Below, piece after piece: positions 25,059 to 33,568 of a DNA stretch of 64,000 bases. Positions within the stretch are counted from its first letter, which is position 1. The number at the start of each line of letters is the position of its first letter. A program made the position numbers and the translations under genes. The notes under the pieces were generated by a model that was not told the DNA's origin, searched no databases, and was given only the letters and a program-made list of their open reading frames with translations. Origin of the DNA: a bacterium. GTDB lineage: Bacteria; Joyebacterota; Joyebacteria; Joyebacterales; Joyebacteraceae. The stretch spans positions 38,901 to 102,900 of the forward strand of contig JAPEKQ010000004.1 of assembly GCA_029990205.1 (NCBI GenBank), written 5' to 3'.

Positions 25059-26290
25059 GAGCGCGCCCCTTCCGCTGCCGCGCGGTCGAGCCATGCGGCG
25101 CAGACCACAAGCAGCATCGCCGGGGCCTTCATGTAATAGGAGACGACACCGATATCGAGGATGACGAAGGTCGGGACGAAAACCAGAACGAACCTCCTGA
25201 TCGTCCGCGCGGTCCTTCCGACGAACATCGCGCGAAAGACGAGTGACGCGTGCAGACCGTAGTAGCAGATGAGACCGACAAACCCGAGTCCAACTCCGAG
25301 ATCGATCATGTTGTTGTGCGCGTACTTCCCCTGCCCCACGAGCCAGCGGAACGAACCGATCCCGTGCCCCACGATAGGCGAGCGACCGATGAGCGCAAGT
25401 CCCTCCTTCACGAAGGTCGCCCGCTCGACAACGCTCCTCGTTCCGCCCGACCGCGATGACAGCGAGACGAACACATCGGCCACGCGCGCGATCGTGAACT
25501 GCCAGAGAACACGGAGCGGCTCGAAGGTCATCACGAGCGCGGCCCCTATCGCAGCGACGAGGACGATCTGAACGGCCACACGCTTCCGCGAACGGGACCC
25601 GATGAGGCCGAGCACCCAGATGATGGGCACACCGATGAGCCCCTTGCGGGATGATGCCGCCGCGACCCCGGCCAGAAGCACGAGTCCGGCGAGCTGTGTC
25701 GCGACACGCCCCCAGGCCCCGCGTCCCAGCGACAGGCCCGATGCGAAGACCGTCAGACCCATGAGCGCCGCGAGGCTGAGCACATTGGGATTGCCGTAGA
25801 ACCCGGTGAGCCGTCCCCCGGCGGTCGCAACCCCCGTCACGAGCGCCGCGAGCACACCGACGGCCGTCCACCCAAACAGATTTCGGAGAACCCACCGTCC
25901 GAGGTCGAGCTCGCGCACGGCGTCATAGAAGAGGAAGCCGATCGCGTAGATCTGGAGCAGCGTGACGACGCGACCGACGCTGGTTCCGGTGCGCGTTGTC
26001 CAGAAGAGCGACGCCGCGGCCCACAGGAGAAACATCCATCGCCACCGGAGCATCGGCGACGTGAGGTAGTGGAGAAGCGGGATCATCAGCCGCTCGCCGC
26101 GGGCGAGAACATAGAGCCCGGCGCTCAGCATCAAGAGCGGATAGAAGTACCGCAGGGTTCCCGACGTGTACCCGAACACGGCGATCGCCGCGGTCATCCC
26201 CGCGATCGAGAGACGGGCGACACCTGCCAGCGTCTCCTCTCGCGCGCTCGATGCGGGCGCTATCAGACTGTGGGCAGCGCTCTCGGTCAC
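25055..26290 (-). CDS. O-antigen ligase/polymerase (Wzy/WaaL-like)
   Basis: A 411-residue membrane protein with about ten to twelve helices. The GTG at 26290 overlaps the stop of the CapA-like gene (GTGA); a longer frame to 26602 would run inside that gene. The Wzy_C-type loop is present: NPNVLSLAALMG, SSRKGLIGVP, and a large loop with GRSPIVGHGIGSFRW followed by YAHNNMIDLGVGLG, whose Arg and His residues are typical of O-antigen polymerases and ligases. In this locus, with Wzx and Wzz, it most likely polymerises lipid-linked repeat units. Confidence 0.85.
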   Translation of the reverse strand: MTESAAHSLIAPASSAREETLAGVARLSIAGMTAAIAVFGYTSGTLRYFYPLLMLSAGLYVLARGERLMIPLLHYLTSPMLRWRWMFLLWAAASLFWTTRTGTSVGRVVTLLQIYAIGFLFYDAVRELDLGRWVLRNLFGWTAVGVLAALVTGVATAGGRLTGFYGNPNVLSLAALMGLTVFASGLSLGRGAWGRVATQLAGLVLLAGVAAASSRKGLIGVPIIWVLGLIGSRSRKRVAVQIVLVAAIGAALVMTFEPLRVLWQFTIARVADVFVSLSSRSGGTRSVVERATFVKEGLALIGRSPIVGHGIGSFRWLVGQGKYAHNNMIDLGVGLGFVGLICYYGLHASLVFRAMFVGRTARTIRRFVLVFVPTFVILDIGVVSYYMKAPAMLLVVCAAWLDRAAAEGARS

Positions 26291-27363
26291 GAATCCGGCC
26301 CCCTGGAGTCGCTCGTCGTTCCGCTCCGACGCGACGCGCGCATGAGTCCCAACCCGGTACGAAGCTTGCGGACGCTCGGACGCTCGACACCCGTCAACAC
26401 CTTGGCGGCCCCGAGACGGAGGCCGCGGGTCGAGAGCGCCCACTCGTAGACGCGCTCGGCCGTCGACTCCGACAGCGACAGCTGCGCTCGCGACAGATAC
26501 GAGCCGGGAAACACACCACGCCCCGGTCGGACCTCGAGGTGAAGCAACCGGTCGAACCGGCACTCGCACCATCCGGCGTAGCGGAGCGTCGCGCCGTCCC
26601 AATCGTACAGAGCCGCCGCGCTCCGCGTGTTCGATGCGAGCGACCGGAAGTTGCCCTTCGGCATCACGCGAAAGAGGAAGTTCCCAAGACCGTAGAGCGC
26701 GGTCGATCCACCCTCGGTCACCGGCGTGTCCGAGAGCGGCTCGCCGGAGCCCATGACGTGGGAGTGCGACCCGACGACGTGAGACGCGCCACCGGCCACC
26801 AACCCACGCGCCCGCCGTCTCTGCTCCGCCGAGGCAAGTGATAGCTGTTCCTCGCCCCAGTGAGCGCAGACGAGCAGGGCGGAATCCGGGTGCGCGCGAA
26901 CCGCGGGCGCCTCGTCGACCGTGTCCACCACGATAGGGTCGACCGCCCCGCCCGCCGTCCTCGGGTTCGTCTCCGTGAAGCAGAGTCCGAGCACCTCAAG
27001 TCCGGCCGCCAGCTCCGCGCCGGGTCTCCCCGTCCAGCCGAACACCCGGTCCTCGCCGAACACACTCTCGAGCTTCGCGACCGTCTCCCGCGCCGCGTCG
27101 GCCCCGTAGTCCATGATGTGGTTGTTCGCCACGGAGACGTAGTCAATCCCGACACGCTTCAGCTTCGCGAGAGCGCCGCCCGGGGCGGACAGGTGCACCT
27201 TCCCGGCGACCGGAGTTCCCACGAAGGAACCATCGACCACCGATTCGAAGTTCCCGACGACGACATCCGCACCGAACGCGTCATGCAGATCGGGAATACG
27301 CGCGTCCCGCCACGTGTCCAGATCCGTCTCGAGACAGATATCACCGACCACAGCGATGCGCAC
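26287..27363 (-). CDS. CapA-family metallophosphatase-like protein
   Basis: A 358-residue protein of the CapA/PgsA family, a calcineurin-like fold. The GTG at 27363 is chosen because GGGGGG stands just before it, and upstream codons would overlap the flippase gene. Motifs are VVGDICLETD, VVGNFESVV, VANNHIMDYG, VCAHWGEEQ and GSHSHVMG, which together give the usual Asp/Asn/His metal ligands. There is no signal peptide. CapA proteins take part in poly-gamma-glutamate or capsule formation; here the gene lies between flippase and polymerase genes, so a role in polymer modification is likely but not defined. Confidence 0.85.
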   Translation of the reverse strand: MRIAVVGDICLETDLDTWRDARIPDLHDAFGADVVVGNFESVVDGSFVGTPVAGKVHLSAPGGALAKLKRVGIDYVSVANNHIMDYGADAARETVAKLESVFGEDRVFGWTGRPGAELAAGLEVLGLCFTETNPRTAGGAVDPIVVDTVDEAPAVRAHPDSALLVCAHWGEEQLSLASAEQRRRARGLVAGGASHVVGSHSHVMGSGEPLSDTPVTEGGSTALYGLGNFLFRVMPKGNFRSLASNTRSAAALYDWDGATLRYAGWCECRFDRLLHLEVRPGRGVFPGSYLSRAQLSLSESTAERVYEWALSTRGLRLGAAKVLTGVERPSVRKLRTGLGLMRASRRSGTTSDSRGPDS

Positions 27364-27385
27364 AGGTTCCCCCCGCGGTCCGCTC

Positions 27386-28705
27386 TCACGTCCGCCTGGC
27401 GACCAGCCGCTCGAGAACCGACCTCGCCAGGCCAACAATCGTCACGATGTCGTTGCGCCGCGGCATCCACGTCTGCACGAAGGAGAGACCGCTCGCCCGT
27501 CGGAATGAAAAGACCAGCACCAGGCTGCTCACGACGAATCCTATCGTCATCGCCCACGCGGCGCCGGAGAGTCCCATGATCGGGAGCAGGACCAGGATTC
27601 CCGCGATGTTCGCGACCATCCCCGCGCCCACCGCCCACGAGCAGACGGCCGGCCTGTCCGTACCGGTGAAGTAGGGCATCAGGACCTTCGACGTCGCACG
27701 GACGAAGATCCCGGGGATCATGATCCAGATGAGCGTGATGGCTCTGGCGAACTCCGGCGAGAGCAGCACGAGCACGACCGGTCGACTCAGCAGACCGAGA
27801 ATGAGAAGCAGAAGTCCGGAGACAATGCCCGACGCTCGAGCGGCCTGCGCGACGGTGGCCGGACGCCCTTTGGCGTCCGCGGCCACGCGTGAGAAGAGCG
27901 CCGTCTCGATCGAAGTCGGCACCATCAGGATGCGCGAGACAAGACCGGAGGCGGCGGCGAAGATCCCGATCTCACCCGTCGGCGCGAAGAAGGCGAGGAC
28001 CATGGTCCCGATCCTGAAGTTCACGGTGCTGCTCAGCCGGGCCACATAGAACCGGATCCCGTACGCGGCGAGCCGCCTCGTGTGCGCGAAGCTGAAGCGG
28101 ACGCGCTCGAAGGCGCCTTCCTGCCGGAACGCGATGAACCCGAATACGATATTGACGATACCGGCGGCCACGATCGCAAGCAGAGCCCCGTTGACGCCGA
28201 GTCCGAGTCCCCAGATGAGGACGAGCGCCGCGAGCAGCTGCACGAGCGCGTTGACGATCGCTGTGATCGCCATCCACGTGATGCGACCGAGTCCTACGAG
28301 CAGAAGGATGCAGCCCTGCCCCACAACGTGGAACGGGACGATGGCGAGGGCTACGTAGAAAGAGATGCGAGGCGCCTTCGTCAGGAACGCGAGGTCGAAC
28401 TCCATCAGAATGCGTCCGAACGCGATCGCCACGAGCGACGCCGCGAGAAGGCTCCCGACCGTCGCCCAGATGCTCTCGCGCACGGGCATCCGCTTCGATG
28501 CGACGAAGTACTGCCCCGCCGTGTCCATCCCGAAAGCGAAGCACGTGCCGAGCAGGGTGGCGAAGAGAAGACAGACGGCATAGGCGCCGCGGCCATCGGG
28601 ACCGAGCAGCCAGGCCAGCGTGCTCTGGATCCCCAGGCTCACCAGCAGAACGGCAACCCTGCTGCCGAACGCGACGGCTGTATCCCTGGCACCGGTGCTG
28701 GACAC
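27386..28705 (-). CDS. Polysaccharide flippase (Wzx-like, MOP superfamily)
   Basis: A 439-residue membrane protein with about 12-14 helices, opening with the amphipathic head common to oligosaccharide flippases and the segment LGPDGRGAYAVCLLFATLLG. Later parts such as VPTSIETALFSRVAADAKG and LMPYFTGTDRPA fit the MurJ/Wzx fold. It would turn lipid-linked repeat units across the inner membrane for the Wzy-like polymerase encoded two genes downstream. It follows the Wzz-like gene by 23 bases. Confidence 0.88.
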   Translation of the reverse strand: MSSTGARDTAVAFGSRVAVLLVSLGIQSTLAWLLGPDGRGAYAVCLLFATLLGTCFAFGMDTAGQYFVASKRMPVRESIWATVGSLLAASLVAIAFGRILMEFDLAFLTKAPRISFYVALAIVPFHVVGQGCILLLVGLGRITWMAITAIVNALVQLLAALVLIWGLGLGVNGALLAIVAAGIVNIVFGFIAFRQEGAFERVRFSFAHTRRLAAYGIRFYVARLSSTVNFRIGTMVLAFFAPTGEIGIFAAASGLVSRILMVPTSIETALFSRVAADAKGRPATVAQAARASGIVSGLLLLILGLLSRPVVLVLLSPEFARAITLIWIMIPGIFVRATSKVLMPYFTGTDRPAVCSWAVGAGMVANIAGILVLLPIMGLSGAAWAMTIGFVVSSLVLVFSFRRASGLSFVQTWMPRRNDIVTIVGLARSVLERLVARRT

Positions 28706-28728
28706 GGATCACCTCGAGCTTGCGGGTA

Positions 28729-29595
28729 TCAGGTGCGCTCGGGCACACCGCCGGCGGGAGGATTCATGACTCCCCGGAGATAGAGCCCGGCCAGGACTCC
28801 CAGTTCGACGAGGCCCGTGATGAGCCCCGCGAGGATCATGAACATCGTCCGCGGCGGCCAGGACCTCATGTCGGGCACGGACGGAGGGTCGATAACGCGG
28901 AACCCGTACTGCGAACGCGCGCGGATCGACGTCAGCGACGAGATCGCCGCAGTCATCTCCTCGGCGAGAAAGACGCTCACATCGCTGACCGCCGTCTGTG
29001 TCATCTCGCGCCTGAGTTCTTCGACGCGCCGCTCGCCCTCGGCGATGGCAACGTCGCGCAGAAGCCGGTCGCCGATCTCGATGTAACCGTCGGCAACCTC
29101 CTTCGCGCGAGACGCGGACGGCCAATGAACACCGAGTGTCAGGAGCGTCGTGTACTCGTCGTAGGAGATGTCGACGCGCGGCGCCATGATGCGTCGAGCC
29201 TCCTGCATCGTCGGCTCTCCACCGGCGCTCGCGATCCACTCCTCTTCGTCGGCATCCCATCGGTCCGGGAAGAGTTCGGGCTTGAGGTTCATCACCTCAA
29301 TGACCTTCTCGGTGAGCTGCCGCGACTCGAGAAATCCAACCAGTGTGTAGTCGTCGCGCGACGCGCTGCCTGAGAGCAGCCTGCGCGCGGACGTCACACC
29401 CAGACCGGACTGCCCGGGCTCGTCGACCTGCTCGAGCTGTGTGGGCACAAGGAGGCAGCTGCTCGTGTAGAGTCCCTGCATCGTCAGCACGCGGATGAGC
29501 ACGATGAGAACGACAACGACCCAGATGAGCGCGAGCCGCACCCGCAGGCTCCAGGCCAACGCGAAGAACTCCTTGAGCATCGGGGTCCTCTCCAT
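28729..29595 (-). CDS. Chain-length determinant protein (Wzz-like)
   Basis: A 288-residue protein with one transmembrane helix near each end (about 20-38 and 252-272) and a long, largely helical periplasmic region with charged heptads around the EGERRVEELRREM segment. The Pro-rich element IDPPSVPDMRSWPPR just before the second helix is the Wzz signature. There is no cytoplasmic tyrosine-kinase domain. It probably sets polymer length with the Wzy-like protein and docks to the SLBB exporter encoded nine bases upstream. An in-frame ATG at 29580 is an alternative start. Confidence 0.88.
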   Translation of the reverse strand: MERTPMLKEFFALAWSLRVRLALIWVVVVLIVLIRVLTMQGLYTSSCLLVPTQLEQVDEPGQSGLGVTSARRLLSGSASRDDYTLVGFLESRQLTEKVIEVMNLKPELFPDRWDADEEEWIASAGGEPTMQEARRIMAPRVDISYDEYTTLLTLGVHWPSASRAKEVADGYIEIGDRLLRDVAIAEGERRVEELRREMTQTAVSDVSVFLAEEMTAAISSLTSIRARSQYGFRVIDPPSVPDMRSWPPRTMFMILAGLITGLVELGVLAGLYLRGVMNPPAGGVPERT

Positions 29596-29603
29596 CAGTC
29601 CTC

Positions 29604-32408
29604 CTAGAAGAGTCCGACCGTGTAGGCGCTGGCAGCGGCGAGACCAAGCTGGTAGAGCACCTGGCTCACATCGAGCATGAACTGCATGGCCGTGAACCGC
29701 TCGAGCTTCTCGGGAACGATGATCACGTCACCGGGGGCGATGCGCGCGCCGCGAGACCGCTCGACCGAGCCGTCCGCCTTCACGACGTACACATTGCCGC
29801 GGTCGGCAAACCTGGTCGTCCCACCGGCGAGGCTGAGGTAGTAGCCCGCGCGCTTCCCACGCTCGTACTGGAACGCGGTCTGGTTGTTGACCTGCCCCAT
29901 CACCATCACGAAGTCCGGCCGCTTCGGCACGTGCAGCCGGTCGCCGTCCTCGAGCACGATATCGTACTGCGTCCCGATCAGGCGCTCGGCCGTGTCGAGA
30001 CTGATGACGAGGCGCCCCGTCGCCCGGGCGTTCCTCAGCTCCGTCAGAAGCTGCGCTCCGGCCTCGAGCGCGACCTGCTGTCGGGCCGCATCGGTGCTGC
30101 TGGCGCTGCGCGGGTTCGCCACGGAGAGCCGCGCGAGGTCGGCCTCGAGGTCGTCGGCCAGACGGTCAAGCTGCTCCGCCTGGAGCCCGCGGACCTGCTC
30201 CCTGGTGAAGACGGCCGCGCGCAGATACGCGTCATCGAGGAAACCGCCGAAACGCTCGATGACGTGACTCAGTCGCTCGCCCTCCTCAACCGGGTAGCTC
30301 CCCGGGAACGCCACCTCTCCGGTGACATGGACGATCTCGTCGCTTCGCCAGTTCGTGATGCGGCGGATGAGCACGCGATCGTACGGAGTGAGCGCGATGT
30401 CCGCACCATCCGACCCCGCAAGGATCGCCTCGAGGTCGAGAACGACGTGGTGGAGCTCGCGCCGCTCTCCGTCGACGATCTCGTATCGCGTGAGTTCGGC
30501 CTCCTGCCGGTAGGCGCTCTCGGTGAGATTCCCACCCGTGAAGATGAGGTCGCTCACACGCATCCCGTCGGCGAGCGGATACTCGCCCGGATTGTTCACC
30601 TCACCGAGGATCCGGACGTTCTCGCGGTCGCGGAACTCCCAGACCGAGTGGACGGCGAGCTCGTCCTGGTCCTGGAGCACGATATTGTGGTCCGGATCGT
30701 TCGTCAGCACCGCTTCGAGATCTACATCGATGCGCGCCACCTCGTGAGTCTCGGCGTCGGTCCGGAACACCTCGGCTGCGCCGATCCACGCGTCGCGTGT
30801 GAGCCCTCCGGCGGCGAGAACGAGGTCGAGAATGCTCATCTCCTTGCGGAACATGTACTCGCCCGGAGCGCGAACCTCGCCGCGCACGGACACCGTCGGG
30901 ACGTCGACGAAGTGTCCGCGATGGAACACGTAGACGCGGTCACGCGGGAGCAGCGCGATGTCGTCCTCCGCGCGTCCATCGAGCAACACGCCGCCGAGGT
31001 CAACGGCAAGATACTCGGGCTCGCGGGAGACATCGTTCTCGCGTTCGACGAGCGCGTAGTCGAAGAACGTCTCCGGAAGAAGCTCGTCGGGTGACGCAAT
31101 GAGATCGCCCAACCGCATCCCCTCGAAGTACTGGCGCTTGCCCGGACGGAGGACGTTGCCCTCGAGGAAGACGACGTTCTCATCCCGGGAGAGTATCGGG
31201 TAGACCTTCACGACGTCGCCGTCGCGGACGGTCCACTCCCTGCAGCCGTCGAGACTCATATCGTATGTCACGCGCCGGCCGTCGTCGATGCGCTCGAGCT
31301 GGATGAGCCCGGTGTGGGCCGTCGCCAGAAGACCGCCCGCCAGGTCGATCAGCGCGCGCGCCGTCATCCGCCCGGAGAGCTCGTAGAGCGCCGGTCTGAG
31401 CACCTCACCCGCTACGCCCGCGACCGGGCCGACCGGCGGGACGAAGATGACGTCGCCCGGCATGAGCCGCTCGTCGGATGATGTGTCGCCACCGAGAAGG
31501 AGGTCGTAGAGATCCATCACCTGCACGACCCGGCCGTCGCGTTTGAGCTGGACGTTTCGGAGGCTCCCGACCTTCCTGACCCCGCCGCTGACGAAGAGCG
31601 CGTTGCTCATCGTGGACAGACCGCTGACGGTGTATCGGCCTGGCTGGAAGACCTCGCCGAGTATGAAGATGTGGATCGACCGGAGTCGCCCCATGGAGAC
31701 GCTCAGATTCACGCCGATCATCCGGTTCTCGACCTCGCGAGCCACGTGGTCCTTCATCTCGCGGAACGTCAGACCGGCCACCGTGATCGGGCCGAGCTCC
31801 GGGAACGAGAGCTGTCCGTCGCGGTCGACGACGATGTCGGTAGCCAGGCTCGTCTTTCCGTAGAGCTGGACGTGCACTTCGTCGCCCGGACCGATGATGT
31901 AGTCGTCGCTGACAGGTATGTCGGTCGCCGGCGCGAATGTCGTCGGAGCACCGGCGAAGAGCTCGTACCCGAACTGGAGAAGATCCTCGTCCACAACGAG
32001 CGGCTGCGCGGACTGGTCACGAAAGGCATCGGTCGGACCGGGGCCGCCGACGTAGCCGGCGAATGGCCGCGACCACGGATACTCGATTCCGTCCAGCGAA
32101 TCGGGTGCGCCACCCCGTGACGCGCCGGTCTGCTGTCCGCGTTCCAGCGTGCTCAGCTCCTGCCCGCGCGGCAGGACGGTCTCGGGTGTGCTCACGTCGC
32201 GTTCGCTCGCGGTCGATGTCGTGTCGGGCGCAAGTCCGTACTCGTTCAGGATTCTCTCTCGCTCGGCCTGAGGCAGACTCTCGAACAGCTCGATGTCCTC
32301 AGGCGAGATGGTCTGGGCGCCCGCCGGCGCCGAGGCGACAACGAGTGCCAGAACCGCCAGAGAGACCGCAGTCCGGCGCAGGAGATGCCGCCGCGGTGAT
32401 GCGATCAT
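29604..32408 (-). CDS. Polysaccharide export protein with multiple SLBB domains (Wza-like)
   Basis: A 934-residue secreted protein with a signal peptide ending PAGAQ. After a Glu-rich stretch there is a Poly_export domain beginning DDYIIGPGDEVHVQLYGKTS, then about six SLBB beta-grasp repeats recognisable by phrases such as GEVFQPGRYTV, GEVRAPGEYMF, GEVNNPGEYPL, GEVAFPGSYPV and GQVNNQTAFQY. A helical insertion near residues 720-770 separates the last two. It ends with a hydrophobic stretch closing in Phe. It is more than twice the length of E. coli Wza, as is common for SLBB exporters outside Proteobacteria, and would form the envelope channel for the polymer. It is the first gene of a seven-gene operon. 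Confidence 0.93.
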   Translation of the reverse strand: MIASPRRHLLRRTAVSLAVLALVVASAPAGAQTISPEDIELFESLPQAERERILNEYGLAPDTTSTASERDVSTPETVLPRGQELSTLERGQQTGASRGGAPDSLDGIEYPWSRPFAGYVGGPGPTDAFRDQSAQPLVVDEDLLQFGYELFAGAPTTFAPATDIPVSDDYIIGPGDEVHVQLYGKTSLATDIVVDRDGQLSFPELGPITVAGLTFREMKDHVAREVENRMIGVNLSVSMGRLRSIHIFILGEVFQPGRYTVSGLSTMSNALFVSGGVRKVGSLRNVQLKRDGRVVQVMDLYDLLLGGDTSSDERLMPGDVIFVPPVGPVAGVAGEVLRPALYELSGRMTARALIDLAGGLLATAHTGLIQLERIDDGRRVTYDMSLDGCREWTVRDGDVVKVYPILSRDENVVFLEGNVLRPGKRQYFEGMRLGDLIASPDELLPETFFDYALVERENDVSREPEYLAVDLGGVLLDGRAEDDIALLPRDRVYVFHRGHFVDVPTVSVRGEVRAPGEYMFRKEMSILDLVLAAGGLTRDAWIGAAEVFRTDAETHEVARIDVDLEAVLTNDPDHNIVLQDQDELAVHSVWEFRDRENVRILGEVNNPGEYPLADGMRVSDLIFTGGNLTESAYRQEAELTRYEIVDGERRELHHVVLDLEAILAGSDGADIALTPYDRVLIRRITNWRSDEIVHVTGEVAFPGSYPVEEGERLSHVIERFGGFLDDAYLRAAVFTREQVRGLQAEQLDRLADDLEADLARLSVANPRSASSTDAARQQVALEAGAQLLTELRNARATGRLVISLDTAERLIGTQYDIVLEDGDRLHVPKRPDFVMVMGQVNNQTAFQYERGKRAGYYLSLAGGTTRFADRGNVYVVKADGSVERSRGARIAPGDVIIVPEKLERFTAMQFMLDVSQVLYQLGLAAASAYTVGLF

Positions 32409-32454
32409 GTGTACCCCCCGAGTGTTATCCGGTCAGATCATCCGTTTGGCCGTC

Positions 32455-32483
32455 AGGCTAGCGCAGCGCCGCCGGGGAATCAA
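32455..32483 (-). promoter_or_regulatory. Predicted promoter of the polysaccharide export operon
   Basis: On the minus strand TTGATT (32483-32478) and TAGCCT (32460-32455) are separated by 17 bases, in the short gap before the SLBB exporter gene. Confidence 0.4.
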
Positions 32484-32485
32484 GG

Positions 32486-33448
32486 TCAACCGCCCGCCAC
32501 CCGCTTCCGGCGCGCCCCGAACAGCAGGCCTCCGAGCGGCCCGAGTCCTGTCATCGCGAGCAGGAGGACCGTGCGCCACGAGAACGCATGCCCGAGCGAC
32601 TCACGATAGGCCGCCTGTGCCTCCGAGTAGCGTCCGTCGTTCCGATAGCTCCCGCCCAGACGGGCGTGCAGCCATGCCAGTTTCGGCTCGACCAGGTCTG
32701 CGAGCTCCTCGTGGTCGCTCCCGAACTGCTCAATGAAGCCGAGCGTCCCGCCGATGATCCGCTGTCTGTCCGACGAGACGTTGGAGTCATGGAGCCGTCG
32801 GACCGCGGTGACGCGACCGACGCTCCGAATGGGGTAGCGAGCCGCCAGCCGGAGCCAGAACTCGTAATCGTCGCTGCCGCCGCGGATGGCTTCGTTGAGC
32901 ATCCCCAGCTCGTCGAAGCAGCTCCGGCGCAGGAGAACCGATGCCGTCGTGATGAAGTTGGCCTCGTACAGGGCGCGGAGCGTGGCCGTGACGGACATCT
33001 CATTCAGCCGCTCCGGCGGCTGCACACCCTGCATGACTCCAGGCGCCCCGCCTCCCAGAGCGCGCGTCTCGACCGGAGAGAACACGAGACCGAGATCCGA
33101 CGGCCCGTCATCGAACGCGGCGAGCTGCAGCGCGATCTTCTCCGGGAGCCAGAGGTCATCCTGGTCCAGAAGACCGACGAACTCCGCCTCGGACGCGCGA
33201 ATCCCGGTGTTCCTCGCGGCGGCGATGCCGCGGTTCCCGCTGTGACGGAGAATGCGGAGGCGTGAGTCGGACAGCAGCGGCTCGAGAAGCTCCACCGAGG
33301 AGTCGGACGAGCAGTCATCGACGACGATCGCCTCGACGCGAGGCTCCGTCTGCGCGAGCACGCTCTCGACCGCGTCGACGACGAATCGCTCACCGTTGTA
33401 GCACGGGATGATGACAGAGACTCTGGGCGTCTCGTGGGGACCCGGCAT
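32486..33448 (-). CDS. GT2 family glycosyltransferase
   Basis: A 320-residue GT-A enzyme. The ATG at 33448 has GAGG eight bases upstream and is preferred to the one at 33457. It opens with VSVIIPCYNGERFVVDAVES, followed by VDDCSSDSS, the nucleotide-binding LLDQDDLW motif (a DXD variant) and GGSDDYEFWLRLA. After the catalytic domain there is one hydrophobic helix near the C-terminus and a basic tail, suggesting membrane attachment. It precedes the export operon by 77 bases and probably adds a sugar to the same polymer. Confidence 0.92.
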   Translation of the reverse strand: MPGPHETPRVSVIIPCYNGERFVVDAVESVLAQTEPRVEAIVVDDCSSDSSVELLEPLLSDSRLRILRHSGNRGIAAARNTGIRASEAEFVGLLDQDDLWLPEKIALQLAAFDDGPSDLGLVFSPVETRALGGGAPGVMQGVQPPERLNEMSVTATLRALYEANFITTASVLLRRSCFDELGMLNEAIRGGSDDYEFWLRLAARYPIRSVGRVTAVRRLHDSNVSSDRQRIIGGTLGFIEQFGSDHEELADLVEPKLAWLHARLGGSYRNDGRYSEAQAAYRESLGHAFSWRTVLLLAMTGLGPLGGLLFGARRKRVAGG

Positions 33449-33568
33449 GCACTGCACCTCGGCTGAAAGAAGGGTTCAGCCGGCAGTGTAGCACCGGAGA
33501 GTTGATGTGGGTAGAGCCAAGCGCCGCGCCGACACCCGCATGGGCGCGCTGGCGCCGCTCCGGGCGCG

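Noticed and set aside
26291-26602. A longer N-terminus for the O-antigen polymerase-like protein
   Set aside because: It runs inside the CapA-like gene and is Arg-rich. The GTG at 26290 in the GTGA overlap begins just before the first helix.
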